64,000 bases of DNA from Aliikangiella coralliicola (GTDB lineage Bacteria; Pseudomonadota; Gammaproteobacteria; Enterobacterales; Kangiellaceae), in NCBI RefSeq assembly GCF_007004725.1, contig NZ_ML660164.1, forward strand, positions 309,501-373,500, in the 5' to 3' direction. Under the pieces are notes generated by a model, which saw only the letters and a list, made by a program, of their open reading frames with translations, was not told the DNA's origin and ran no database searches. Shown in pieces: positions 1-8,627 of the stretch. A program made the position numbers and the translations under genes. How positions within the stretch are numbered: the stretch's first letter is position 1; each line of letters opens with the position of its first letter.

Positions 1-68
1 TAGCGGGGTGGTTTTTGGGATCTTTTCTTGTAGCAGGTTTAGCAGGTTTGACTCAAAGAAAGTAATGA

Positions 69-338
69 TTAAATTGTTGGCGCAAGTACAAATAAACAAA
101 CCAGCTCAACAGCGATAGCAATTCTAACAACAGCACGCACCTGGTGATACTTAGTCAGCATATAGGATGAAAGAGCGACCACTAATGCGAGTGCATTTAT
201 GACGACACCAAGCATCGAAAGGTTAACTGAAGTCACAGTCAGATTGAATGCCAACAGGCAGCAAATGAGCGTTAGTACACCAAGAAATATATTGGTAAAG
301 ATGGTTATTGTGAATTTTTTATCGTCCAGTTCTTGCAT
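69..338 (-). CDS. Small hypothetical membrane protein
   Basis: I do not recognise this 89-residue protein. Three hydrophobic segments (about residues 10-34, 38-60 and 67-87) fill nearly the whole chain after a short charged N terminus, so it should be an inner-membrane protein with almost no soluble part. The start is an ATG with only a weak GGA ribosome-site remnant seven bases upstream. It stands alone, with no gene close enough on the same strand to suggest an operon. The repeated hydrophobic pattern makes a real gene more likely than chance, but the function is unknown. Confidence 0.5.
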   Translation of the reverse strand: MQELDDKKFTITIFTNIFLGVLTLICCLLAFNLTVTSVNLSMLGVVINALALVVALSSYMLTKYHQVRAVVRIAIAVELVCLFVLAPTI

Positions 339-825
339 ACTGATTCCACGAGTGTGCGAACAAAATATTTGATTTCCAGTAAAATAACACGTGGTTTAAC
401 TGATTCAAATTATCGATTGTTATTTTTATCCGGTTTTTTGATGTTTAGCTCGTTAAACTCAACAACAATATTTGAAGTTAAATGAGAACCAGAATCGTTT
501 TGAATCGATGACTTTGGTGAGAATGTTGTCGAGTTTGAATCGCCGACCTTAGTGGGTTTCGAGGAATTATCAGGATGGCTGATTTTAATTTCGTGTGTAG
601 TGGACAAATTGTTATTTTTGACGTATTTTTTATTGGTGGGTGAGATTTTTTAAAGCGAGAAAAGCACACTTAAGGCATGTTTTTATTTGGTTTGGTTATT
701 TCTCATCGCGTAAAACGGCGCATTAATAAAAATCGGCGAGATTGATATCGAAGGAATTTCTATTTTACTATGTGGGAAATCAAATTTTCTGAAAGTTTTC
801 TACTCGACAACTCGGCAGGTTGAAC
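339..825. other. Intergenic region, no convincing gene
   Basis: This AT-rich stretch separates the divergent small membrane protein and the large sensor kinase. Two open frames of 63-65 codons exist on the minus strand; the one at 410-607 is hydrophilic, Ser/Asn-rich and starts at TTG without a ribosome site. I do not call either a gene. Promoters for both flanking genes should lie here, but no clear promoter stands out. Confidence 0.4.
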
Positions 826-843
826 ATGAGTGACCAAAGATAA
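826..843 (+). other. Five-codon minicistron abutting the sensor kinase start
   Basis: An ATG at 826 preceded by an AGG reads MSDQR and stops with TAA directly against the ATG at 844. The kinase gene has no good ribosome site of its own, so ribosomes ending at this TAA could restart at 844. It is in the same frame as the kinase, so it could also be an old N terminus closed by a stop codon. The role as a leader is inference. Confidence 0.3.
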
Positions 844-3800
844 ATGTTTGAGTTTAAAAGAATAAATATTTATTTTAGGAACCAGGACAGCAAAGCTCGA
901 GTAATCATTGCGGGATGGACCAAAACTTTATTTTTTACTTTATTCTTTCTCGGCGCTTTTACTCACCACCTATCTGCTCGTGCCTCAACGTCACATCAAG
1001 ATTCCTCAAAGCTCACTCAATCTCAAAATACCAATAACAGCCTTTCCTCAAGTCAACCTGACAAAGTGATTGAGAATGACTTTTCTGAAGTAGGCCTTTT
1101 TACAATTAATAACTACTCAGCTGAAGATTACGGTGCCCATATGCAAAACTGGGGTATTACGCAAGACAATAGAGGTTTTATTTACGTCGCCAATAGCGAA
1201 GGGATTTTGGAACACGATGGCGTCACCTGGAGATTGATATCAACGCCAAATAAAGGTGTTGTTCGATCGCTGGCTGCGGACAAACAGGGACGAGTTTACG
1301 TTGGAGCCGCGACGGAATTGGGTTATTTGGCACCAAATGATAAAGGCACAACCGAGTATGTATCCTTGGTTGAGCACATTCCAGCACAAGCGCGTAACTT
1401 TAATGATATATGGCAGGTTATTTCTCTGGATGAAGGTATCTATTTTAGCTCTTACACTCATCTGTTTCGATGGCATGACGGCAAAATGAAAGTCTTTAAA
1501 CCGAAAAATTCAAGTTTTGCCAATTCGTTTGAGATTGACGGTCACTTACTGATTCAAGAAAGAGAGCGCGGCTTGTTTCGAGTGATTGATGATGAGCTAA
1601 TGTTGGTTGCTGGTGGACCTAAAGCTGGAGATCCCGCTTATACCATTACAGCGCTACTGCCGATGGAAAACGATGCCTACCTTATCGTGACAATTAATCA
1701 CGGCCTTATTCGGTGTGAAAACAACTTGCCGTTGGAGGAAGCTTGCGCAACTTTCAATCCTGCTCTGGGTGATCGGATACTAAAAGCCAGACCCCATCGA
1801 GGGCTGGCTTTACCGAATGGTATGTTAGTCATCAACACAATTCGCAATGGCGCTTTTTTGCTGGATAGTAGCGGGCGACTTGTGCGAGTTATTAATGAAA
1901 CTGCGGGGTTACGTAACAATATGGTGCTATCGGCATTTGTCGATAATCAGGGGGGGCTTTGGTTGGGGCTGGGGAATGGGCTAGCACGCGTTGACGTGAA
2001 AAAGTATTTTTCTTTTTTTGATAAATCCAGCGGCTTGAAGTCATTTGTTACTAGCATGAAGCGTCACCGAGGAGAACTCTATGTTTCGACTATGTTAGGC
2101 GCGCTAAAGATGAAACCCTTGTCTGGAGAAGTCGGCCGGTTTGAAAGCGTCTCGGATATCACCGACGCATGTTGGTCTTTGCTCTCCACAGAAACCGGGT
2201 TACTCGCGGCTTGTTCCAGGCACGTAATAAACCTTGATTCGCAGCGAATAATAGCGAATCTGCTTGGTGAACACGCATTTTTTCTATACCGGTCAAGATT
2301 TGACAAAGATAGTATTTATGTCGGTTTATCAAATGGGTTAGGGAAACTGACGTTTCGCCAGGGGGAGTGGCAGTATGACGGCCAAATACCAGGGATTACC
2401 CAAAATGTGAGAACCGTTTACCAGGAGGCCCGCGATCAATTATGGCTGGGAACCTCCCATGAAGGTGTGATCAGACTTGAAAACTTTAATGATTCTACCA
2501 GTAAGCCAGTCATTACGCATTTTAATCACGAGCATGGATTAGCGCGTGGCTGGACCGACGTGCGTGGTATCGGCGGCAAAATAGCAGCCTTGTCGAACGG
2601 AGGATTGATGCGCCCAACAGACCTATCAGAACAGTCAAATCGAGAGGGTAGTTTAATCCGGGCAGATGAGCTGACTCGTACTGATAAATTGAGCGAATCG
2701 ACTAAATTCGTGCGCGATACCACGTTTGATAAATTTTTAACGCCCGGAACGAAGATGGACTATGTGCTGGAAGATACTGATGGAAATGTATGGATAGATG
2801 CGGGCATCGAATCGGGCGTTGCCAAACCTGCAGGGGATGGTGATTATACCTGGGAACCAACCGTATTAAGAAGATTTCAGGCGCCGACTCATATGGCTTT
2901 CAGGGATAAGGGGCGCTATTTATGGTATGGCAGTCGAGGGGGGCTGATCCGCCTGGATACCTCACAATCTTTCAATATAGATATTCAGTATCCGGTCTGG
3001 ATCCGTCGCATCTCCACTTCCGGCGATAAGATCATATTTGACGGTTATCGAGATTCGCGCAACGAAAAAGCAATTTGGCCCTATGAGAACAATGCGTTGC
3101 GTTTTACTTTCGCGACACCGAGATATGATGTACCGAAAAAGAATTTATACCAAACTCGTTTAGAAGGTTTTGATAACTGGTCAAAATGGAGTGAAGAGAC
3201 AGATAAAGATTACACCAATTTGCCTGAAGGCCGCTATGTCTTTCATGTTAAAGCCAAAGACGCCTACGGTATCATCAGCCTGCAAGACTCTTACTCTTTC
3301 GAAATATTACCTCCCTGGTATCGAACCTGGTGGGCCTGGACTCTCTACAGTTTGATAGTCTTTGTTTTGATCTGGGGAGGGTACCAGCTAAGAATGCGAG
3401 GACTGCGAGCCCATAACAGGGAATTGTCACTGGCCGTAAGAAAAAGAACAAGGGCATTGGAACGTCGCACCAGAGAGCTGGAACATACCAATGAAGCTTT
3501 GTTGCAAGCCAAAGAAACAGCTGAGTCGGCCAATAAAACGAAAAGTATTTTTCTCGCCAATATGAGCCATGAGTTGCGTACCCCTTTAAATGCTATTCTT
3601 GGATTTTCCGAACTTTCTTCGTTGACCCCTGGACTGCCGGAAGAGATTATCGAATTTCAGACGACAATTCATCGCAGTGGCGAACACTTGCTTGAATTGA
3701 TCAACGATATTCTTGATATGGCTAAGATAGAAGCAGGGCGAACCACGCTTGATCTCAAGTCATTCGAATTACCTGAGTTGTTAAAAAACCTCGAAGATAT

Positions 3801-4752
3801 TTTTAGTTTAAGAGCAAAGGAAAAAGGTATTCAATTGAAAATTGAAGGCACTAAACAAGTGCCCAGTTCTATCAGAACTGACGAAAGGAAGTTAAGGCAG
3901 GTGTTAACGAACCTCTTATCGAACGCGGTTAAGTTTACTCAACAAGGGCATGTCACACTTAGAATGATATATAACCGGCGGCCAACGCCGAGGCTCAGCT
4001 TTGAAGTTGAAGATTCGGGACCAGGCATCGATGAATCTGAAATGAAATTGTTGTTTAAACCATTTGGCCAAACCGAAGTTGGCCGTCAAGCTAGAGAAGG
4101 AACTGGGCTGGGACTGACTATCAGTCAGGAGTTTGTCAACATGATGGGCGGCTACATCAAAGTTGCCAGTGAAATCGGTATCGGCACGCGGTTCTGGTTT
4201 GAGATTGATATTATCGAGGCTGATGAAATCGCTACGTTAGACGCCGACACTGATCGAATAGTTGGCTTAGCGGAAGGGCAGCCTTCATTTCGTATACTAG
4301 TTGTTGATGACAGCCAGGAAAATAATGACTTGCTGACGAAGTTATTAGTCGATGTTGGTTTTGACGTTCGCAGCGCAAAAAATGGCGAAGAGGCACTGAT
4401 AACCTGGCGGTCGTGGAGTCCACATTTAATCTGGATGGATATGCGCATGCCGGTTCTAGATGGTTATGAAACGACAAAAAAAATAAAAAGTACGGTACAA
4501 GGACAAAACACTATTGTTATTGCATTAACTGCAAGTGTATTTGAACAAGAGCGCTCAAGTATCCTGGCGACGGGCTGCGATGATTTTATGCGCAAACCCT
4601 ACCGCGCGCAGCGTATTTTTGAAATGTTATCAAAACACCTGGATGTGACTTATCGATATGAAGAAAAATCAGATATTCTGAAAAAAAACGAACAAAGGAA
4701 CGCGCCTGAAGAGAATCATATTCATCGAGAAAAGGGCGAACAAAGTGAATAG
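844..4752 (+). CDS. Hybrid sensor histidine kinase with periplasmic Reg_prop propeller and Y_Y_Y domain
   Basis: A 1302-residue membrane sensor. An N-terminal membrane segment (about 23-45) leads into a periplasmic region with repeats of the two-component-regulator propeller type (for example GLWLGLGNGLARVD) and a Y_Y_Y domain ending near residue 820. A second membrane segment (about 826-850) is followed by a coiled coil, a HisKA domain with the H-box SHELRTPLNAI (phospho-acceptor His909), a HATPase_c domain with the G-box GTGLGLTIS, and a receiver whose acceptor is Asp1199 (MDMRMP). The better known HTCS relatives that sense polysaccharide fragments end in an AraC HTH; this one has none, so its signal must pass to another protein. 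No partner gene is adjacent and the ligand is unknown. Start ATG at 844; see the minicistron just upstream. Confidence 0.93.
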   Translation: MFEFKRINIYFRNQDSKARVIIAGWTKTLFFTLFFLGAFTHHLSARASTSHQDSSKLTQSQNTNNSLSSSQPDKVIENDFSEVGLFTINNYSAEDYGAHMQNWGITQDNRGFIYVANSEGILEHDGVTWRLISTPNKGVVRSLAADKQGRVYVGAATELGYLAPNDKGTTEYVSLVEHIPAQARNFNDIWQVISLDEGIYFSSYTHLFRWHDGKMKVFKPKNSSFANSFEIDGHLLIQERERGLFRVIDDELMLVAGGPKAGDPAYTITALLPMENDAYLIVTINHGLIRCENNLPLEEACATFNPALGDRILKARPHRGLALPNGMLVINTIRNGAFLLDSSGRLVRVINETAGLRNNMVLSAFVDNQGGLWLGLGNGLARVDVKKYFSFFDKSSGLKSFVTSMKRHRGELYVSTMLGALKMKPLSGEVGRFESVSDITDACWSLLSTETGLLAACSRHVINLDSQRIIANLLGEHAFFLYRSRFDKDSIYVGLSNGLGKLTFRQGEWQYDGQIPGITQNVRTVYQEARDQLWLGTSHEGVIRLENFNDSTSKPVITHFNHEHGLARGWTDVRGIGGKIAALSNGGLMRPTDLSEQSNREGSLIRADELTRTDKLSESTKFVRDTTFDKFLTPGTKMDYVLEDTDGNVWIDAGIESGVAKPAGDGDYTWEPTVLRRFQAPTHMAFRDKGRYLWYGSRGGLIRLDTSQSFNIDIQYPVWIRRISTSGDKIIFDGYRDSRNEKAIWPYENNALRFTFATPRYDVPKKNLYQTRLEGFDNWSKWSEETDKDYTNLPEGRYVFHVKAKDAYGIISLQDSYSFEILPPWYRTWWAWTLYSLIVFVLIWGGYQLRMRGLRAHNRELSLAVRKRTRALERRTRELEHTNEALLQAKETAESANKTKSIFLANMSHELRTPLNAILGFSELSSLTPGLPEEIIEFQTTIHRSGEHLLELINDILDMAKIEAGRTTLDLKSFELPELLKNLEDIFSLRAKEKGIQLKIEGTKQVPSSIRTDERKLRQVLTNLLSNAVKFTQQGHVTLRMIYNRRPTPRLSFEVEDSGPGIDESEMKLLFKPFGQTEVGRQAREGTGLGLTISQEFVNMMGGYIKVASEIGIGTRFWFEIDIIEADEIATLDADTDRIVGLAEGQPSFRILVVDDSQENNDLLTKLLVDVGFDVRSAKNGEEALITWRSWSPHLIWMDMRMPVLDGYETTKKIKSTVQGQNTIVIALTASVFEQERSSILATGCDDFMRKPYRAQRIFEMLSKHLDVTYRYEEKSDILKKNEQRNAPEENHIHREKGEQSE

Positions 4753-4810
4753 TCAAGCCAAGGTTTAATTGTGGTTTACTAAAATGTGCGCAAATGGTAA
4801 TGGGTATTAA

Positions 4811-4834
4811 TTCGGCTATAAATTCGGCTATAAA
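4811..4834. repeat. Two tandem 12-bp repeats
   Basis: The unit TTCGGCTATAAA occurs twice head to tail in the gap between the sensor kinase and the TPR lipoprotein. Only two copies are seen; it is most simply a replication-slippage duplication. Confidence 0.7.
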
Positions 4835-4980
4835 TAAATATTTTTTAAAGAATAATCTTAATAATCAAAAGAAATGAGCTTTAGTATGAGCACTAATATG
4901 ACTTGATCAAAAAGTCGAAATTCAACTTTATTCCACACGGTTTTCCTGATTAATTGCGAATTTTAAGCTAATATTAAAGT

Positions 4981-6159
4981 ATGCGGTTACTTGTTTTGCT
5001 AGTTGTTTTGCTGACAGCTTGTGGTACTCAACCGACAAGGGGACCCTTAACCGGGTTGAGTACGCAGCCAGACCTTCCTATGCTTGACGATTCTCATTTT
5101 GGACCTGTTCCACCGATTGAATCCGTTGACAGTATTTTTGAGTTAACTGCTGAGCAGAAAAAAGATTTTCTTAGACACTTCAACAGTCTCCGTTATCGCT
5201 CATTATTACCCAACAGAAAAATCTCACGCTATTTGCGCGATAAGCTCGATCAATTTAACTTTTATTCTGATACTTTAACGGCACATGACGCACTTTCACA
5301 AAATCTCGGCAATTGTTTGTCATTAGCAATAGTGACCAAAGCACTCGCCGATGTTGTTAATGTCGAAGTCGGGTATGAATTGGTTTCGACACCGCCGATT
5401 TATCAAAAAGAAGGTGATTTTGTATTAAGTGCCCAGCATGTTCGAACACTATTATTTGAACCAAGAATCGGTGAATATGAAGAGCGTCAGCTTTTTTGGC
5501 GTGGCTTTATTCGAGTGGATTATTTTCCATCGGCGGGAACACGGGCACTACGAAATGTCGATGAAATTGAGTTCTATACCATGTACTACCGCAATAAAGC
5601 TGCTGAAGCTTTAACTAAAGATAACGATAATCTTGCATTCTGGTATTTAAAAAAAGGGTTGGAGTTAAATAAGAATGACCCCCATGTGATTAATATGCTG
5701 GCGATTATTCATAGTCGTGCAGGATACCCTGATTATGCTGAAAGGATTTATCAGTATGGTCTTCAATATGGCAACGAGCGTTTTGAACTATTACACAACT
5801 ATCATCTTTTATTAGTTCGCCTGGAACGCACCGAAGACGCAGCCAAAATTGCGGCGGAACTAAGTGAGTATGATGATCCCGATCCTTATAAATGGGTTAG
5901 CCTGGGGAATATTGCCTATGAAGCAGAAGATTATTCGACAGCAATCTACTACTATAAAAAAGCAGCGAAGATGGCTGATTATTTACACGAGCCCTATGAA
6001 GGTATTGCCCGCGCTCAATTTTCTCTGGGTAAATTGAAGTCAGCACGACAGGCAATTAAAAAAGCGATTGAAAACACACACAAAAAAGAAACCACTTCCA
6101 TGTACCAGGCGAAGTATGATTACCTTACGCAGTTGATTGCTAATAAAAATTTTAATTAA
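4981..6159 (+). CDS. TPR-repeat lipoprotein with N-terminal transglutaminase-like region
   Basis: A 392-residue predicted lipoprotein. The very short signal peptide ends in lipobox LLTAC (Cys14). Residues about 90-190 contain NCLSLAIVTKALAD, which looks like the Cys-containing helix of a transglutaminase/SirB1-like fold. From about residue 205 helical repeats of the TPR type follow (AFWYLKKGLELNKNDP, AIYYYKKAAKMADY). TPR lipoproteins usually act as scaffolds at the outer membrane; whether the Cys region is catalytic cannot be told here. No clear ribosome site precedes the ATG, but the lipobox fixes the start closely. It stands alone between the sensor kinase and a broken gene, so there is no operon clue. 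Confidence 0.82.
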   Translation: MRLLVLLVVLLTACGTQPTRGPLTGLSTQPDLPMLDDSHFGPVPPIESVDSIFELTAEQKKDFLRHFNSLRYRSLLPNRKISRYLRDKLDQFNFYSDTLTAHDALSQNLGNCLSLAIVTKALADVVNVEVGYELVSTPPIYQKEGDFVLSAQHVRTLLFEPRIGEYEERQLFWRGFIRVDYFPSAGTRALRNVDEIEFYTMYYRNKAAEALTKDNDNLAFWYLKKGLELNKNDPHVINMLAIIHSRAGYPDYAERIYQYGLQYGNERFELLHNYHLLLVRLERTEDAAKIAAELSEYDDPDPYKWVSLGNIAYEAEDYSTAIYYYKKAAKMADYLHEPYEGIARAQFSLGKLKSARQAIKKAIENTHKKETTSMYQAKYDYLTQLIANKNFN

Positions 6160-6245
6160 ATTTTAAAAGGACTGGAAAATTAATTTAAATTAAAATAGAA
6201 TTCCTCCCGCACTCAAATAATTTGAAAGTTACTAGGAGGTGCGTC

Positions 6246-6490
6246 ATGCGATTCAACAATTCAATTCATAACTTTTTCTTTTGAAGCGACTAGCAAGCGA
6301 AAAAAAGGTTATCCCTCAGAAACACAAGTTAAACGCGGTGATAGAGTAGTTCACGGCAATAAAGAACTTTCTGAAAAACTCGGAAGAAATGATCCTTGCC
6401 CCTGTGGTTCCGGCCGCAGATTTTAAGGCGTGCTGTCTTAAATCTGGTCGGCTCGATGGTTCGCAACGGGATCATTATTTCAGGGAATAA
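6246..6490 (+). pseudogene. SEC-C motif small protein broken by two single-T shifts
   Basis: A strong AGGAGG site precedes the ATG at 6246. The frame reads [12 protein letters not shown] and hits TGA at a TTTT run (6279-6282). One frame over it continues through a basic region to [13 protein letters not shown], the zinc-binding SEC-C motif, and then hits TAA at a second TTTT run (6421-6424). Removing one T from each run restores a continuous protein of about 80 residues ending in KACC and a short tail, stopping at 6490. The last SEC-C cysteines (KACC) lie beyond the second shift. The breaks could be a decayed gene, homopolymer sequencing errors, or +1 slippage at UUU-UGA and UUU-UAA. Confidence 0.7.
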
Positions 6491-6613
6491 ACTTCATTCG
6501 ATTAAAAAATACCGTTCAATTATTACTGGACGGTAAATAAAACTGTGCGCACTTTAGTTAGCCCAAAAATTGGGTTGGTTAGTTGTGCGCGGAGTAATGG
6601 GAAAAGGAAAATA

Positions 6614-7225
6614 ATGATGCGAGCAAAATATAATAGAAAAACTTCGCCGAAAGTTATCGGTGGTCTGGTCCAAAGAAAAAATAATCATGTTAAAACAGCG
6701 CGGCTCGGCTACGTGGTTGATCGAGTTCGACCGGCTAAAGGGTTTACACACGTGTTAACCAAAAAAGATATCCACGATTTTGTTGAAATTATTCCAGATT
6801 GGTGTGAAATTTCTGTCGGAATAGAATCAATTATTCTCGACTCGGGAAATGATGATTTTGACGGATTATACGAACATTTTAACCGGGAAGGCACGGGGAT
6901 AATCTGGCTTTCTGCATGGCGCCGGGAAATGTGGGTGGAGCTAAATAAGTCCTACTTTCAGGCGCACCATCACTATTTTAAATGTATTGGTGTTGTATGC
7001 GAAGAAAAGGAAGAGAGTTGGCTTTGTTATTTCACTCAAGCGCAAGCGAAAGCTTTTATGTTAATGCATGTTTTTCTACATGAGCTAGGTCATCATGTTG
7101 ATCGGTTGAGAAGTAAAAACCAAAAAGTGATGAACGGTGGCGAGGAGTTTGCAGAAAAATATGCGAAACGGCGGTTTGATGAATTATGGCCTCGTTATGT
7201 AGAACAGTTTGGTTTAGTCCGCTAA
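6614..7225 (+). CDS. Predicted zinc metalloprotease-like protein (HELGHH motif)
   Basis: A 203-residue protein of unrecognised family. Near the C terminus, FLHELGHHVDRL matches the HExxH zinc-binding and catalytic motif of metallopeptidases; an acidic stretch about 20 residues later (GGEEFAEKYA) could supply the third ligand, as in gluzincins. No signal peptide or membrane segment is seen, so it should be cytoplasmic. The frame is open from a GTG at 6545, but the ATG at 6614 (followed by another ATG) has a good AAGGA site and is preferred. It follows the broken SEC-C gene. Substrate unknown; the motif is seen, the activity is inferred. Confidence 0.7.
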   Translation: MMRAKYNRKTSPKVIGGLVQRKNNHVKTARLGYVVDRVRPAKGFTHVLTKKDIHDFVEIIPDWCEISVGIESIILDSGNDDFDGLYEHFNREGTGIIWLSAWRREMWVELNKSYFQAHHHYFKCIGVVCEEKEESWLCYFTQAQAKAFMLMHVFLHELGHHVDRLRSKNQKVMNGGEEFAEKYAKRRFDELWPRYVEQFGLVR

Positions 7226-7281
7226 CAGTCAAGTCCATTGGACTTTATTACTCAGGCCATTGATTTATTGAAAAACTAGAG

Positions 7282-7330
7282 AGCCCGGTAGAAATGCTTT
7301 AAGAAACATACTACCAGGCTTAATTTATTT
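7282..7330. terminator. Predicted terminator between convergent genes
   Basis: AGCCCGGTAG (7282-7291) pairs with CTACCAGGCT (7311-7320) with one mismatch and is followed by TAATTTATTTTC on the plus strand. It sits between the metalloprotease-like gene and the convergent alcohol dehydrogenase gene and may serve both. Confidence 0.5.
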
Positions 7331-7357
7331 TCTGTATTTACAAAGTCGGTGAACTGA

Positions 7358-8398
7358 CTAAAACTCGTTAATAACCGTTACTCCCAGAGATTCAAATTTA
7401 TCCATATTGGTCAATGCGTGAATTGCCCGTTGCAAGTTAATTTTTTCACTCACCAGTTTTTGTGGCGCTAACTTTCTCTGGGCAATCATTTGCATCATCG
7501 CTGGATAGGCGTGAGCTTGCATTCCATGACTACCGATAACTTCTAGTTCTTTGGCTAATATCAAATCCATCGGTAGTGGAGAGTGACGATTTTCTCCAAC
7601 CATTAAACCAACTTGAATATGTTTTCCTTGTGCTCTAAGACTGGCGACAGAATTAAAACTTGTTTCGCGACTACCCAACGCATCAAGAGAAACGTCAACC
7701 CCGCCGCCGCTAATCGATTTTATTGCTTCAATAACATCTATGTGATTACTGGCGTTAATGCTAGCAATTGCACCGAGAGATTGAGCAAACTTCAACTTAT
7801 CCTCGTTAATATCGATAGCGATGACTGACGCGCCGAGCGCGCTTGCAATCATCACCGCAGATATTCCCACTCCACCGCACCCATGAACTGCTACCCAGTG
7901 TCCGCCACGCACTTTTCCTTGGGCAACAACTGCGCGAAAAGAAGTGGCAAAACGACAACCTAAGCTTGCTGCAGTCACAAAATCTATCGAATGAGGGAGG
8001 GCTACCAGGTTACTATCGACATAATCAATCGCAACGTATTCAGCGAAGGAACCCCAGTGAGTGAAACCTGGCTGGGTTTGGTTAGCGCAAACCTGCTGGT
8101 TGCCACTAGTGCATTCACCGCATTTGCCACATCCGGCGATAAATGGCACTGTGACTCTGTCTCCAATTTTCCATTGTGAGACGTTTTTTCCAATTGCCTC
8201 GATAGTACCTGCTAGTTCATGTCCCGGGACATGGGGCAATTGGATGTCAGAGTCATGGCCCATCCATCCGTGCCAGTCGCTTCTGCAAACACCGCTGGCC
8301 GCAACTTTTACGACTGCACCATGGGGTGATGGTGTGGGATCGGCAACCGTTTGAAGGCTCGGCAGCTGTTTAAAATTTTCGTAAACGATAGCTTTCAT
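7358..8398 (-). CDS. Zinc-dependent alcohol dehydrogenase, MDR superfamily
   Basis: A 346-residue medium-chain dehydrogenase that should oxidise an alcohol or reduce an aldehyde with NAD(P). Catalytic zinc ligands are visible (Cys38 in GVCRSDWHG, His60-Glu61 in GHE), as is the full structural zinc lobe (Cys90, Cys93, Cys96, Cys104). The Rossmann motif [10 protein letters not shown] binds the cofactor, and an acidic residue at the end of the second strand (AIDIN) favours NAD over NADP. Length is normal for the family and the ATG start is in the usual place. It is a single gene, convergent with the gene to its left, so the substrate cannot be inferred from context. Confidence 0.88.
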   Translation of the reverse strand: MKAIVYENFKQLPSLQTVADPTPSPHGAVVKVAASGVCRSDWHGWMGHDSDIQLPHVPGHELAGTIEAIGKNVSQWKIGDRVTVPFIAGCGKCGECTSGNQQVCANQTQPGFTHWGSFAEYVAIDYVDSNLVALPHSIDFVTAASLGCRFATSFRAVVAQGKVRGGHWVAVHGCGGVGISAVMIASALGASVIAIDINEDKLKFAQSLGAIASINASNHIDVIEAIKSISGGGVDVSLDALGSRETSFNSVASLRAQGKHIQVGLMVGENRHSPLPMDLILAKELEVIGSHGMQAHAYPAMMQMIAQRKLAPQKLVSEKINLQRAIHALTNMDKFESLGVTVINEF

Positions 8399-8627
8399 TA
8401 TTCAGCTTTTCAAATTTGACGGTAAATAAAGTTGATAAAAAAATATGCTAAGCAGAAATATAGCATGGTATTTAAAGTCACTGTAATTAAAAATTGTCAG
8501 GCTTCCTGGCGGCTCGGTACATTTTTAAAGTAACGAAAGTATAAATCACCGAGGAATACGAAAATTAAGTATAATAGCTATCTCATAATTACTCGCTAGT
8601 GACTCAATTGTTTTAAGGTTGTACTGA

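Noticed and set aside
410-669. Two 63-65 codon open frames on the minus strand
   Set aside because: Start codons without ribosome sites, low-complexity hydrophilic product, and overlap with each other.
8399-8627. Possible LexA box upstream of polB
   Set aside because: E. coli polB is SOS-controlled, so I looked for CTG-N10-CAG; no convincing match was found.
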